Shown: positions 37,843 through 51,310 of the stretch, piece after piece
Layout of the letters: every line of letters begins with the position of its first letter
Position numbering within the stretch: position 1 is the stretch's first letter
Origin: Liolophura sinensis
Taxonomy: Eukaryota > Mollusca > Polyplacophora > Chitonida > Chitonidae
DNA length: 64,000 bases
Assembly: GCF_032854445.1 (NCBI RefSeq)
Contig: NC_088301.1
Coordinates: 58,604,512-58,668,511 of the forward strand
Reading direction: 5' to 3'
Made by a program: the position numbers and the translations under genes
The notes under the pieces: model-generated
What the model was told of the DNA's origin: nothing
The model's database searches: none
Seen by the model: only the letters and a program-made list of their open reading frames with translations

Positions 37843-39132
37843 CCGATGAAGGCGGCACAGGGATATTCCAAAAAATACAAAAACAGGTGACTGTAACTGA
37901 TGAAGGCGTCACAGGGATATTGCAAATAATACAAAAGCAGGTGAGAGCTATACTGTAACCGATAAAAGCGGCACAGGGATATTCCAACTAATACAAAAGC
38001 AGGTGAAACTTTACTGTTACCGATGAAGGCGGCACATGGATATTCTAAATAATACAGAAACAGGTGAAAAATATACTGTAACCAATGAAGGCGGCAGAGC
38101 AATTTTCCAACTAATACAAAAGCAGGTGAAACGATACTGTAACCGATGAATGCAGCACAGGGATATTCAAAATAATACCAAAGCAGGAGAAAGCTATACT
38201 GTAACCGATGAAGGCGGCACAGGGATGATCCAAATAACACAAAAGCAGGTGGAACTATACTGTAACCGATGAATGCAGCACAGGGATATTCCAGATAATA
38301 CAAAGGCAGGTGAAACTATATTGTAACCAATGAAGGCGGCACTGGGATATTCCAAATAAAACAAAAGGAGGTGAAAGCTATACTGTAACCGATGAATGCG
38401 GCACAGGGATGATCCAAATAATACAAAAGCAGGTGGAATGTATACTGTAACCTATGAAGGCGGCACAGGGATATTCCAAATAAAACAAAAGAAGGTGAAA
38501 CCATACTGTAACCGATGAATGCAGCACAGGGATATTCCAGATAATACAAAGGCAGGTGAAACTATATTGTAACCGATGAAGGCGGCACTGGGATATTCCA
38601 AATAAAACAAAAGGAGGTGAAAGCTATATGGTAACCGATGAAGGCGACACAGGGATGATCCAAATAAAAGAAAAGCAGGTGAAACTATACTGTAACCGAT
38701 GAATGCAGCACAGGGATATTCCAGATAATACAAAAGCAGTTGAAACTATACTGTAACCGATAAAAGCGGCACAGGGATATTCCAAATAAAACAAAAGCAG
38801 GTGAAACTGTACTGTAACCGATGAAGGCGGCACAGGGCTATTCCAAATAATACAGAAACAGGTGAAAAATATACTGTAACCGATGAAGGTTGCACAGGGA
38901 TATTCCAAAGAATACAAAAGCAGGTGAAACTATACTGTAAACGATGAAGGCGGCACAGGGCTATTCCAAATAATACAAAAGCAGGTGAAACTGTACTGAT
39001 GAAGGCGGCACAACAATATTCCAAAAAGTACAAAAGCAGGTGATAGCTATAGGCCTACTGTAACCGATAATGACGTCACAGGGATATTCCAAATAATACA
39101 AAAGAAGATGAACGCTATACTGTAACTGTTGA

Positions 39133-41159
39133 CCGCGACATAGTGATACATCACAAATGCATAGAGCTGTCATTTGGCTATAAATAAACTGTTTTATTTT
39201 TGTTTTTGAAATTTGTTCATTGAAGCATCTCATAGCTAAAATTAACTAAAGTGGCTAGCAACTGTACATCCGTTCCTTTGTTTCCAGAACGCATTAACAA
39301 ATGGGTAGACGTACCAGTGACAGATGTTTAGAAGCATCTAGAACGCATACAATAGTAATGTTTGATCATTTCCATGTAGGAAGAATGCTCGGTGTTGTAT
39401 ATTTAAATATTGCATATGTGCGACAAGATTATATAAGCTGTGGTTTATAATTGGGAATAATGTCTTCGTATAGAAATTCTTCAGCGTTCAAAGATTTATT
39501 CGGTCATTCTCCATAATCCAAATGCTTCCCCATCATGCGATCCCTCACCTTCTGTACTGCTCTCCAAAAGACTTCCTGTCACTCCCCAATGAGTCTCTAT
39601 CACTTTTCCAAGTCACTTCAAAGCCTTGCCATCTCTATAAACACGCTGCCGTGACGTGTCTGTACTTCAAATCACATCCTACTGAGCGGTCTTATTCTCT
39701 TACGGGGTAAATAAAGATCTGGAAAGAATACAGTGGCAGAAAGAAACAAAATGTCTCGCTCTACTCCAGTCTTTCTCGGTCATAGCAGATCGCCATATTC
39801 GTTGAGATGTTTTACGCATAAGTCGTAGGTTATATCTAATCAGTGCATCGTGTTCTTCATCATGGCGCTGACGCCCGTTGTTGTATTTCAACAAGAATAA
39901 CACGGCGACACTGGCAGATTTATCAGGTTTGGTTGCTTAAAGGCCGAGGCGAGGGTTTGCACAGTGCGATATATCCGTTGTCCAGCCTCCGGTGTACATG
40001 CCAAATCGATCTGGCTTGACATTTGATGTCTGAGCCTAACAAAGCCACAGCCTTATTTTCCAGACGTTGGGGCTGGCAGGAGCGACGGTCACCCCGTCAC
40101 CAGCGGATCTACATTCTAGACACTACAGCACACTATATCGGTGTTGGTCTGACCATATTGGTCATTATATGTTGCCATCTTTCATAGCCTACATGAGATG
40201 TCAGAAAGGGTAAGATGTAAGGATAACCATATATATGACTATAGAAACATGTACTGCAGCTCTCAACCCGTTTATCTTCCCTTGTGGCAGTTCTGTTGGC
40301 CACTGACACAGTATAAGCAACAAACTCATATAAGTATTCATCCGTTAAAGAATTGATTCATTACGGAATGCGGACAGCTAAAGACATATCAAATTCTAGA
40401 ATTTCTAGAACTCATGAAAAATGCACAAAACGATAATTTGTACATAAACAATACGTTGCCATATACATGTACATAATATGTCGGTGACAACCTCTATATC
40501 CCATAATCATCTTAATAATATAAAACACATAAGAAAGTAGGTAATGGCAAGTGGTATCCTTGACACATGTGTAATGTAGCCGATAAAGGACCATAGGCTA
40601 GCTCCCCCCCCCTGCATTATATAGGTGCAGTAACACATGCTAGTTCATGTATAAAGCTTTCACATAAAATCTGAAAATTAATAATCAAGTTACAAATATC
40701 GTAAAATGAAAAAACATTCTTGGCCAATAAGCTACCTATACCATCGAAGATAACCCATTATAACGCCTGGCCTTTATATGTGCCTCTGTCATTACACATT
40801 TTACTGCTATTCACTCAGTCCGCATTGTAATAGATCGCAAGAAAGGTTTGATGTGAACGTAGAAAGTTGGCTGACCGACTCAGGAAAAACGATTTCAAAC
40901 GGCGAGTGTAACATCTGACTGGGCTGTGTTATCCTGTCTTCAATAATGATCAATACTGTGGTATATCAAGAATCTGTTCAATTACAACAGTCTGTCATTT
41001 CCTTCTCACAATTCTAAAGCCACCACGCACACCAGAAAATGTATGGTAGCAGGAACGTGCCATGTGGAAAAATCAATTTTTCCCGAAACACGCCTGGTGT
41101 TCGGCCTTTCCTCATTAGGTACCAGTACCGACCTCATGTCACTGTAGTCCAAATTAAGC
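39133..41159. other. No gene seen
   Basis: Unique sequence between two arrays. The minus frame at 39700-39903 has a charged, protein-like stretch (ALIRYNLRLMRKTSQRIWRS) but no family match and no clear splice context. A C run lies near 40604. Confidence 0.45.
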
Positions 41160-42195
41160 AATTATAGTCGCCCAATACACGTGCAGAGCTGTTGAACTGT
41201 TGTGATATAGTGCATCAGATGAGCTGTGTTGTTGAGGGGAATGAATGATAACACTGAAGACTTGAGATGTGTTGTGAGAGACAATCATAATGTGAAAAAG
41301 ATAACCTGTGCTATTATAAGGTGCGGTTATATGTGGATATGTGGAAAAGGTGTACTGTTGGGGGAGGTGTGTTATGACATGGACAATGATAGTGTCACGT
41401 GAACAAGGTGTTCTATTGTGCGAAAAAATGGTAATGTGACGTGAATAAGGCATGCTGTTGTGCGAGACGATGGTAATGTGTCCTGGATATGCTGTGCTGT
41501 TGTGAGAGATAACGATAATGCGACGTGGATAAGGTGTATTATTGTGGGAGACAATAGTAACGTGACGTGGATAAGGTGTGTTGTTGTGGGAGATAATGAT
41601 GATGTGACAACAATGGTCTGTGCTGTCTTATGGTCCACTTAAATGTGGATATGTGGAAAAGGTGTACTGTTGCGGGAGGTGTGTTATGACGTGGACAATG
41701 GTAATATGACGTGAACAAGGTGTTCTATAGTGGGAGGCAATGCTAATGTGACGTGGATAATGTGCGGTGTTGTGGGAAATAACAATAATGTGACGAGGAT
41801 AAGGTGTTGTGTTGTGGGAGGTAATGCTAATGTGACGTGAATAAGACGTGCTGTGGCAGGCAATGGCAATGTGACGTGGATAAGGTGTGCTGTTGGACAG
41901 ACAATGATACTGTGACACGGATAAGGCGTGCTGTTGTGGGAGACGGTGGTAATGTGACGTGGATAAGGTGTGCTGTTGGGGAGACAATGGCAATGTGACG
42001 TGGATAAGGTGTGCTGTTGTGGGAGGCAATGCTAATGTGACACGGATAAGGTGTGCTGTTGGGGAGACCATGGCAATGTGACGTGGATAAGGTGTGCTGT
42101 TGTGGGAGGCAATGCTAATGTGACACGGATAAGGTGTGCTGTTGGGGAGACAATGGCCATGTGACGTGGATAAGGTTGTTGTTGTGGGAGATAAT
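41160..42195. repeat. 41/42-bp minisatellite with a 312-bp second-order period
   Basis: Units such as gtgctgttgtgggaggcaat followed by gctaatgtgacacggataag and gt alternate between 41 and 42 bp. A block beginning atgtggatatgtggaaaagg at 41331 recurs at 41643. Open frames on the minus strand are array by-products. Confidence 0.9.
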
Positions 42196-42545
42196 GGCGA
42201 TGCTTGTGGAGTTGATGATTGTCATTGATGATTGTGGCGATGATTCTGGGAACTTAATTATGGAGGTGATGGTTGTGTTTAGGATGAATGTGGCGGCGAT
42301 GATTTTCGCGGTGATTATTATGGCAGTGATGATTGTGGTGGTGATGATTGTGGTGGTGATGATTGTGGTGGTGATGATTGTGGTGGTGATGTGGTTGTAG
42401 TGATTATCGTGGCAGTGATAATTATGGTGGTGAAGTGATAATTATTGAAGTGATGATGAAGGTGGCGGTGATAATTGCGGCGGCGATAATTGTGGCGTTG
42501 ATGGTTGTGGCGGCGATGATTGAGGTGGTGATGATTGTAGTGAAA
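42196..42545. repeat. GAT/GGT-rich cryptic simple repeat
   Basis: Repeats of gatgattgtggtggt, most regular at 42325-42393, grade into degenerate GAT/GTG triplet text. It abuts the 41/42-bp array. Confidence 0.9.
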
Positions 42546-45500
42546 ATTTTCACTCAAATGACGGTAATGGGGATATGTGTACAACTGAGCCAAGGACGGC
42601 CATTGATTGCGATTATTGCTGGGTCAGAAAATGGCATCGAAATCATAGCATGAAAAACAACAATGTAAGCTTGTAATTCCCGACGACTAGTGAGCATCGT
42701 GTCACAAAAACCAAATTGTCAACAGCAATGGTTAATACACTCAATACGATATGTTATAACAACTATTTGTTAACGGTAAGTGGTGGGCTTGGCATAATAA
42801 TACATGCCATTCATTGACCGCATATTCAGTAGCGCTTATTATCTTACTCTCTCCCAAAGAGGTGGGAAATAGATATCTGAAGTAAAGTTCACATCTGCAA
42901 AGCTTGGTGTACTTATATCTGTTTCATAACATCTGCCACGCAACTGCTTCGGTTATCTTCTGTATAGCAATGCCTTTCTGTTCATGCATCAAACGATGCT
43001 TTAAATAAGAGCTATTTTCAGGTCATGATGGCATCACTTAGAAACCATCAAGGTACGAAACGCCTCGTCTGAATGAAACGTTTACTGCTCCGCCTGGGTT
43101 TTATTGAACCCAAACTACAGCCGTTGGATGTGTCGTGTTGGGAGGAGATGATATTGTATAATATTCCTGGGTAAAACGGAGAGGAATTATTCTGTCAGCT
43201 GTGTGTGAACAGCGAGCTAGGATGTAGACTCTCTCAAGGGTCGCCAACTGATTAACACTATCCGCGCCCATTGTTAACAGGCCGCCATGGAGACATTGCC
43301 TTCTGGGCTTTCAAACATTACTGAAAATTACATCTTGTATTCAAACGGAGCTATTTTTATTCAGGCAAATACCTAGTCGGTATCATAATGCCATCCAAGG
43401 GAAATGAATCTTTGATGATATCAGTATGTGTTCTGCCGCTCGGTTTTAGATATCGGTTTTTCTTTATTGAGTGGGTAGAGGATCTCATGACCAAACTCTC
43501 GAGTCCATTTGGCTTTCTGTGGCAACGGTGGAGTTTTCAAGAGGGAATGTCCCAGGTTATTGCCAGCAGGGCGAGACAGGCACTTGTTTGGAGAGTACCT
43601 TCTTCGGCAGAGGTCATTAGTGACCGAAAAACAAATGTCAAGCTTACGAAGGACTCGAGGACTTTGGAAATATGACGAAAATGCTCTCTCTATGGTGATT
43701 TGCTTTTTTTTTTCAGAATTTCTTCAGTCTAGTAAAATGCGTTCGAGCATTTTATTCCATGGTGATCTTTTCCGACTAAATTGGCCCAGTGACGTCACAA
43801 AAGATTTTTGCTACTAAAGACAAATCAGACTGCTACATTTCATTATTCTAAGTGCATATACATACAGATATATGAATGCATTCGCTAATGACTGTCCTTG
43901 ATTTGGACTGATTTCGCTGATTTGGCCTTGAAACGAATTATTTCAGGCGAAAAGTATTGATGCGGCGTCAGTGATACCCTTTGGGCCACATTGGGCCACA
44001 AAAGACCACTGTAGAATTTGATCTATTAACACCATTTTACTCGGTTAGAAAACAACAAAATAAATCCAACTGTTTTCCCGGATATTTTTAAAGGTCATCC
44101 ATCTGATATATACATCATTTCAGCGTTGTCTTTGTCTTTAAGCGCGCCTGGCACCTTGTATAAAAAAGTGCTGATAGTATCTTTTCCTAATGAAACTTAA
44201 AAACTGTATTTTACATGCATGTAGCCTAAGTGCATTAGATAGCTTTGCAAACATATAATGTACATAAACAGAACACGATACACAGAATGGGTCCAAACTT
44301 TAATGTCCATTATTATTATGAGACCACTGTGGAATGTACGCCAGAGGAATTGGATAGAATACGAACACGGCGGGTTTTGTATTTGTGTGAGGGAGGGGTG
44401 GGGTGCGGTGGGTGGTGGTGGTGCTGACTGTGTTGGGGTATAAGGCATTCTAAAAAGCCATTTGTCGCCTGAGGAAATGTTCCTGCCGAAGCGCAATAAG
44501 CAATGAGGCGATGCACCCGTCCTGTCACGGCATCTATCTAGGTCACGCTCAAATAACACACAACTATAGGCCACCTTATTGTGAACTAACTGCAATGCCG
44601 AGGAACACCAAATTTCAGGGATGAACCCGTTCGTGAATACGTTGAAACCTTAAGCCTACTCTACACCAAACTCTCTCGGAAGTCTGTCCGGATGGTGAAC
44701 TTTTAACTAAACACCCTTAACGCTAGTCTTTTCTAAGCAAACAAAGCTAATCATTTTTAAAGCAACACTGGCACCAAAAGCAACCACTTTTGTGTAAATG
44801 CCTTAACGACAACAACACGTCAGTCTGCAATGTAGATGGAAAAACGACTGGAAGTTGGAATCTTTTTTGTGTTACTTTTCAATCAGATGTGCTGGTTAGG
44901 GACATCTAACTTGTAAAAACCGGGTACCAGATACAATGTAAATATTGGGAAGGAAAATCGAATTCCCCAGTTACCACGAGAAGAACTCTCAAAATGCTAT
45001 AAACCGCCAGGATGACTTGTAGTTGCGCACAAAACAACTGGGCTAGGTTTTCTTTTGCAAATACACCCATAAAATGTAATCTTACTACTCGTCAATAAGC
45101 GACACTAACGCTGACCTGATATGGTTATCGGTTACAGGATTTTTTATAACAACTGACTGATAAAGTGAGATGGAAGACCCACCATTTTAGCTTCCTTAGA
45201 AAATAGAATAAATCGCTTTTCGGAGCTCTGGCAAGTCTTGCTTTGTGCTCTGTCAGCGTTTTAACAGATGTATGCAAGTGTCATACATATGATTCTTACG
45301 CAAGACGCTAACTGATAACATATGATTGGCTCTTAAACCCTCACGGACTTCATTACGGGAATATAGCGGAAGGAAAGTCACGCCTACTTATAACATGCTA
45401 CAGGAAGGCGCTTAGGCTCTTCCATTTTCTTATGCCAGATGTAACAGAGGTAAAGATATGTTGGAAGATTTCTTTCTAGAAAAGGGCACGTTTGACATCC

Positions 45501-46839
45501 CTATTAGATTGTTATATGCTCAGGTCAACGTAAAGATAACGGCATAGGATCTGAATGGGTTACCTAAGAGATCCATGTCATGCATGAAGAACCTAACGAT
45601 CCTCTCCGGATACACTATGACAATAGGAACAATTATTATTTATTATTATTAATTCACATCGTCTCACTGTCTGTAATATCTGTAATGAAATTCGAATGTG
45701 GTTATGTTTTGGCTATATATTTGTTCTTCAAGGGAGGTTGAGCTTTTTTGTCCGATAATTGTTGCCTCTTTCCATACATATTTCAATAAATAATTCCACC
45801 ACGTTTTTCTTCACTTGCATTTATGTAAGAAAAGATGCCGGGCTATGCTGATACCCTGGGAATGGCAAATTGGACGAAGCTACTTGAAACATAATCAAGG
45901 CTGGATACCGTTGGCAACCCATTGAGTCATGAGAACCTGGACGTTTTGTGTGCTCGGTAAGACGTGCATTACACTAATGACTCCGCTCTTATTTGTCCTG
46001 GAAATCTATAGCTGTGCCGGTTATATGCACATCATCTTCTGTCATTTTCTCTAATTTACCAGCTACAAAAAGTCCTTCTAGGCCCGAAGGCAACAAGACC
46101 CCTCTTAATCCTACCTTTATTTAGCTCAAACCGTCAGTCCACATGGCTTTGAAGTAGTCTCTTCGATACTTAACAAATATTGATTTCTTGTCAGCGAGTC
46201 AGTTTACCCCCAATGGATAATCATAAAGCTGACGTAATTACTGTACCTCTCGTTGCAACAGTGGAAGCCTACCCCCCTCAACATATAAGTATGGAGAAGA
46301 TATGTGATAGTTTGGGAGGCGCATAATATCAGTCTTGGAATATACGTAGCACCTAAATCTTCTCCGCTCCCCCTGGTTACATACATATTCGCATGTTGAA
46401 TGACAGGACTTTCCAGACAGCAGTATCTGCAGAATACGTTTTGCTCTGTTTAGTGGGTGCAGAACTAATGTCAAACTAAGAACTAAGTCTTCACAAATAC
46501 TTAGGTAGCGCACAATAATGACCTTATCGCTTCCCGATCGCTTAGCGAGACTCCATAGCTCGGAGCCGGATATTATTGTACGCCTATACAGCTGATGTAC
46601 TAAAAATAGCGACAAAGAGCTTTTATTATTCCCTCTGAATGCGTAAAAATCGTGGTATGGAGTAAAATCGCAACATTGTTTGTTGTTGCCATTGTTTGGT
46701 CGATAATGGCTTTCTCGCTGTTTTTGATGTTGATTGATTGTGCATATTATCTTTCACTTTAGAATTAAACATATCTGAATCTTGACACAAAAGAGATACA
46801 TTAAGGAACCAAGGATACATATGAAGTTCATAGCCTGTT
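42546..46839. other. 4.3 kb without a supported gene
   Basis: CpG-rich relative to the GRIPAP1 region. A few open frames of 95-132 codons (for example 43388-43675 + and 46238-46615 -) have no recognisable domain, initiation or splice context. A short G-rich stretch lies at 44390-44425. Confidence 0.45.
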
Positions 46840-47130
46840 TCCCCACAACGCCTAAATCGTGTCTACGGCTATCTGGAAGACCAGACCTTTGGAGACCGAT
46901 AGATTCCGTTTTTGACCGCGACCTTCGCGACACTTCGGGCACAGTTTTAACAAAGCCGTGATTCTGCGGCCCCCGAAGAAGACGCGAAGATCGAAGAATG
47001 GCGCGGACAGCGCGGAGGACGGGAATCCTCGTCTCCCGTGGGGTCTTCAAGGCCCCGGTCTAGATGGACGCTACCAGCCATCCTACTTTGCAGCCTTTGG
47101 ACCATCGCCTGTAAGGCTTGGAAAGTACAT
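46840..47130. other. CpG-dense GC-rich segment
   Basis: A local patch with very many CpG dinucleotides (for example tgaccgcgaccttcgcgaca and atggcgcggacagcgcggag) in otherwise AT-rich DNA. Short open frames exist on both strands, as expected where GC content suppresses stops. It could be a promoter island or an exon of an unseen gene; neither is shown. Confidence 0.5.
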
Positions 47131-47804
47131 CTGTTGTTTCGGAACAAACCACGTCACCTACCAAATAGCGATTGCCAGGCTACATTGAAGCAGTATTTCC
47201 TGCTACTTCCTGACCGACTCATAGATGAGTGTGTAGTCTATATAGGACTATCATGAGTACCGTACTTAACGTCATGTGATAAACGGTCAAGTATTCTGGA
47301 AATCTCTGTATTAAAATCATGAGGTTTCATGCACCCTATATTTAAGACCCTGCCAGTCTAAAGTAGAACAAACGGTATAACCTTATGCTAGGCTGCGTCT
47401 TCATCCATCCAAAACACTCCATATTATTATAAGGCTTTGCAAGGCCACACATCAGTAGAGGCTTTTGTCACATTATTATTTTCCATCTAAAATAAGGTAA
47501 AAATATTCAAACATACAGCTTTTCTTATCCCTGTATACTTAAATGCCAAAAATGTACAGGTTTGTTGGTTTTGGTAAGCATTCAGATGTTTGATTATTAA
47601 AGAGATATGGAATCATCACTGATTGACGATTGAGGCAGGCAAGACCATGATATGATTCTAGTCAAAGATGATTTACAGATACGGAACATTTTTTCAAGCT
47701 TGAACATTCCTGTTTGTATACACAGTGTTTAAGGTAAATGTAGGACGCATAAAACATATCAATAATTCAATGTCCACACGACGGACGCCAGTCAGCAACA
47801 AGCA
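47131..47804. other. No gene seen
   Basis: AT-rich unique sequence leading into the composite array. Confidence 0.5.
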
Positions 47805-48978
47805 CACACAATAAAGCACCATGACGAAATATAAATTACAAAGTTTCACACAACGGAGTGTAATTTACAAAATTCAAACAATAAACCACCATGACGAAGT
47901 GTAATTACAAAATTTCACACAACGGTGTGTGATTTACAAAATGGCAAACGATAAACCACCTTGACGAAGTGTAAATTACACAATTCAAACAATAAACCAC
48001 CATGACGAAGTGTAATTACAAAATTTCACACAACGGTGTGTGATTTACAAAATGGCAAACAATAAACCACCTTGACGAAGTGTAAATTACAAAATTTCAC
48101 ACAACGGTGTGTGATTTACAAAATGGCAAACAATAAACCACCATGACGAACTGTAAATTACAAAATTTCACACAACGGTGTGTGATTTACAAAATGGCAA
48201 ACAATAAACCACCTTGACGAAGTGTAAATTACAAAATTCAAACAATAAACCACCATGACGAAGTGTAATTACAAAATTTCACACAACAGTGTGTAATTTA
48301 CAAAATGGCAAACAATAAACCACCTTGACGAAGTGTAAATTACAAAATTCAAACAATAAACCACCATGACGAAGTGTAATTACAAAATTTCACACAACGG
48401 TGTGTGATTTACAAAATGGCAAACAATAAACCACCTTGACGAAGTGTAAATTACAAAATTCAAACAATAAACCACCATGGCGGAGTATAAATTATAAAAT
48501 TTCAAACAATAAACCACCATGACGAACTGTAAATTACAAAATTTCACACAACGGTGTGTGATTTACAAAATGGCAAACAATAAACCACCATGACGAACTG
48601 TAAATTACAAAATTTCACACAACGGTGTGTGATTTACAAAATGGCAAACGATAAACCACCTTGACGAAGTGTAAATTACAAAATTCAAACAATAAACCAC
48701 CATGACGAAGTGTAATTACAAAATTTCACACAACGGTGGGTCATTTACAAAAAGGCAAACAATAAACCACCATGGCGGAGTATAAATTATAAAATTTCAA
48801 ACAATAAACCACCTTGACGAACTGTAAATTACAAAATTTCACACAACGGTGTGTAATTTACAAAATGGCAAACAATAAACCACCTTGACGAACTTTAAAT
48901 TACAAAATTTCACACAACCGTGTGTGATTTACAAAATGGCAAACAATAAACCACCTTGACGAAGTGTAAATTACAAAT
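47805..48978. repeat. Composite 70/41-bp minisatellite
   Basis: Two unit types share the start ataaaccacc(a/t)tgacgaa. The long unit (70-71 bp) continues through cacacaacggtgtgtgattt to caaaatggcaaaca, and the short unit (41 bp) ends acaaaattcaaaca. Several stretches alternate long and short, giving a 111-bp second-order period. Two deviant units with catggcggagtataaattat occur near 48476 and 48771. Confidence 0.92.
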
Positions 48979-50216
48979 TTGTCTTACAAATACAGTTTAA
49001 GGCTGGAAGACATATGCACCAGTTCGTGACCTGTAAACTAAAATATCTATTTTTAGAAAGCAAAATAGGATTATGTGACTTAGGTTATGGGTGATGGAAT
49101 CCATATCTGTGTATCGAACTTTCTGTATATTTAATGCAAACAAACTTAACCAATACTGTATCGCTGTTAATGGTCATCAGGTGCGATATTGGATTCCAGG
49201 ATAAATTAAGATGAATAATTTATGCCCTCAATGCACATAGCAGCATTTCAGAGTTCTTGGAAAAATGCTTTTTCTTCTGAGAGACAAACTAACTTGGTGC
49301 CTGCAAAGCCTTTTCCTCGTGCAGCCAACACGTGTCTAGGTGTCGGTCGGTACAGTTTAATAGTCGAGCAGACATTCCCGTGCCATCTGCCATAGTGTGG
49401 ATGTACACACATGAAAGGTCGCCACAGGAGAATGGTTGAAAACAAAACAGCAATTCTCACCTACTTCCCAGCCCCACACAGCGGGCTGGCAGGCAACTGG
49501 TAAGAGATCTGCAGCAAAAAGCGCTTTGCACAATAATAGAAATACCCCGATTTAAGGGGTTCAGCGCAATCTGAATATGTGCAAGTCTGCGTTCACCGAC
49601 ACGTGTTCTAAGGTCTATCCCGCTAAGCGCAAATAAGCTGACGATAGGTTCAGGATAGATGTTCCCTAAACCCTTTTTAAAAATGAATATTTCCATTTAT
49701 GCTCTCAATTTGTGCGCGGTACAAGTGTTCCTCAGCACAGAAGAAAGTTTCTGTACAATGGTTGGTAAGCAGAAGAGACCACTTCTTGATCACAAGAATT
49801 TGTACATAGACCGTCCGCTGATGTTGATCGACGTAGCACATCTTCCTTGTTTTTTGAAATGGAGATCCTGATAGGTACCTAATTTCTGCAAACTGATAAT
49901 TTATTTGACATATGTTAAAACATTATTAGATACGCCCCAATATCTCCAGATATCTTGCAATTCAAATATCAAATCAATTTCAGATATCTTAGATTGAAGG
50001 ACTTGATGCTTGATATATGTGTGGATCATGCAGTTCAGAGATATGCATACGTCAAAAATTATTTTTTGTTACATGAGAAAAACAATTACACTTAACAAAT
50101 GCGTTAACATAAATAGCGACAACATGTCAGAAATTACAAGAGGTATATATCTGCATGCTCATGTTTATACGTATCTGATATGTTATTTGCGATATTTGAT
50201 ATCTACTTCCATACAC
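48979..50216. other. No gene seen
   Basis: Unique sequence with no supported gene, RNA or mobile element. Confidence 0.45.
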
Positions 50217-50228
50217 CTTGAAATTTTT

Positions 50229-50294
50229 ATTTATTTATTTATTTGATTGGTGTTTTACGCCGTACTCAAGAATATTTCACTTATACGACGGCGG
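50229..50294 (-). mobile_element. 66-bp SINE tail with 12-bp target-site duplication
   Basis: Only the extreme 3' end of the SINE is present: (attt)n, gattggtgttttacgccgta, actcaagaatatttcactta and tacgacggcgg. It is flanked exactly by cttgaaattttt at 50217-50228 and 50295-50306. This is therefore a genuine, severely 5'-truncated insertion and not a deletion product. Confidence 0.88.
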
Positions 50295-50389
50295 CTTGAA
50301 ATTTTTAAAAATTACAAATAAAAGTATAAGACCAAAAACGGTTTGTCACTGTCTGTAGCACTCACACATTACAGTCGTAAGAAAAACTT

Positions 50390-51310
50390 CCCCAAAACGA
50401 GGATAAACAATAATACGTGGAACCGCATACGTAAATGAACCCATACATGAGGGAACAGCGTACATGACGGAACCGCATACATGATGTGACAGAGAACCTC
50501 ATACATGGCGGAACGGCACACATGACAGAGAACCGCATACATTACGGGGAACCACATGCATGACCAGGAACCACATATATGACTGGAAACCTCATACCGC
50601 ATACATAAACGAACCCGCACATGACGGATCCACGTACATGAGGGAAGCGCATACATGACGGACAACCCTATACATGACGGAAGCCGCGTACATAAACGAA
50701 TCCGTACATGACGGATCAGCATACATGGCGGAACGGCACACATGACAGAGAACCGCATACATGAAGAGGAAACGTATATTTGACGAGGAACCTTGTACAT
50801 GACGGGAAACCCCATACATAACGCTTACATGGTGTAATCGCACAATAACGGAACCACATAATGACTGAACCGCATACTGACGGAACTGCATTCATGCCAG
50901 AAGCGTCTATATGACCGAACTGTTTACATGACCGGACGGAACCGCATACATGACCGAGACAGAACCGCATACCTAACCTGACCGAACCGCATGCGGTTCT
51001 GACATGAATGCAAATCTCACACACGACGGGACCGAACCGAATGCTTGACCGAACCGCATACATGACCAAACCGATCCGAATGCATGACTGAACCGTAAAC
51101 ATGACAACCTCTTGACGTAACGTCGCAGCGAACCACATAACGGAACCACATAATGACAGAACCAAATACTGATGGAACTGCATGCATGCCAGAAGCGCAT
51201 ACATCACCGAACAGTTTACATGACTGCACCGAGCCGTATACATGACCAGACCGAACCGCGTGCATGACCAGACCGATCCGCATGTGTGACTGAACCGCAA
51301 ACATGACAAC
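50390..51310. repeat. Degenerate ~17-bp minisatellite
   Basis: Irregular units around accgcatacatgacggaa. Larger blocks are duplicated within it: the stretch near 50840-50905 resembles 51125-51195, and 51063-51129 resembles 51265-51330 (shared tgacaacctcttga). Open frames on the minus strand (MYAV, VMYAV, CGS motifs) come from the repeat. Confidence 0.85.

Larger units (their letters stand above)
32672..39132. repeat. 6.5-kb satellite-like array of 61/62-bp units
   Basis: About 105 tandem units of the form gtaaccgatgaaggcggcac, agggatattccaaataatac, aaaagcaggtgaaactatac and t. Spacing between successive units is 61 or 62 bp. Variant blocks (tgatcca, ccgcgattttcc, gagagaggcaccac) mark monomer subtypes that recur in the same order, showing higher-order duplication. 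On the minus strand the consensus lacks stops in all three frames, which produces open frames up to 201 codons of Leu/Phe/Cys-rich text. Frame and length vary unit by unit, so these are not genes. Confidence 0.95.

Noticed and set aside
39700-39903. Charged minus-strand frame (ALIRYNLRLMRKTSQRIWRS) as a possible exon
   Set aside because: Looks protein-like, but has no recognisable family and no convincing splice borders or partner exons.
42134-42400. 88-codon + strand frame rich in MIVVV
   Set aside because: Translation of the GATGATTGTGGTGGT simple repeat.
46238-46615. 125-codon minus-strand frame with GSELWSLAKRSG, faintly like a LINE reverse-transcriptase end
   Set aside because: Similarity is limited to a few residues, and no catalytic motif or neighbouring element sequence is present.
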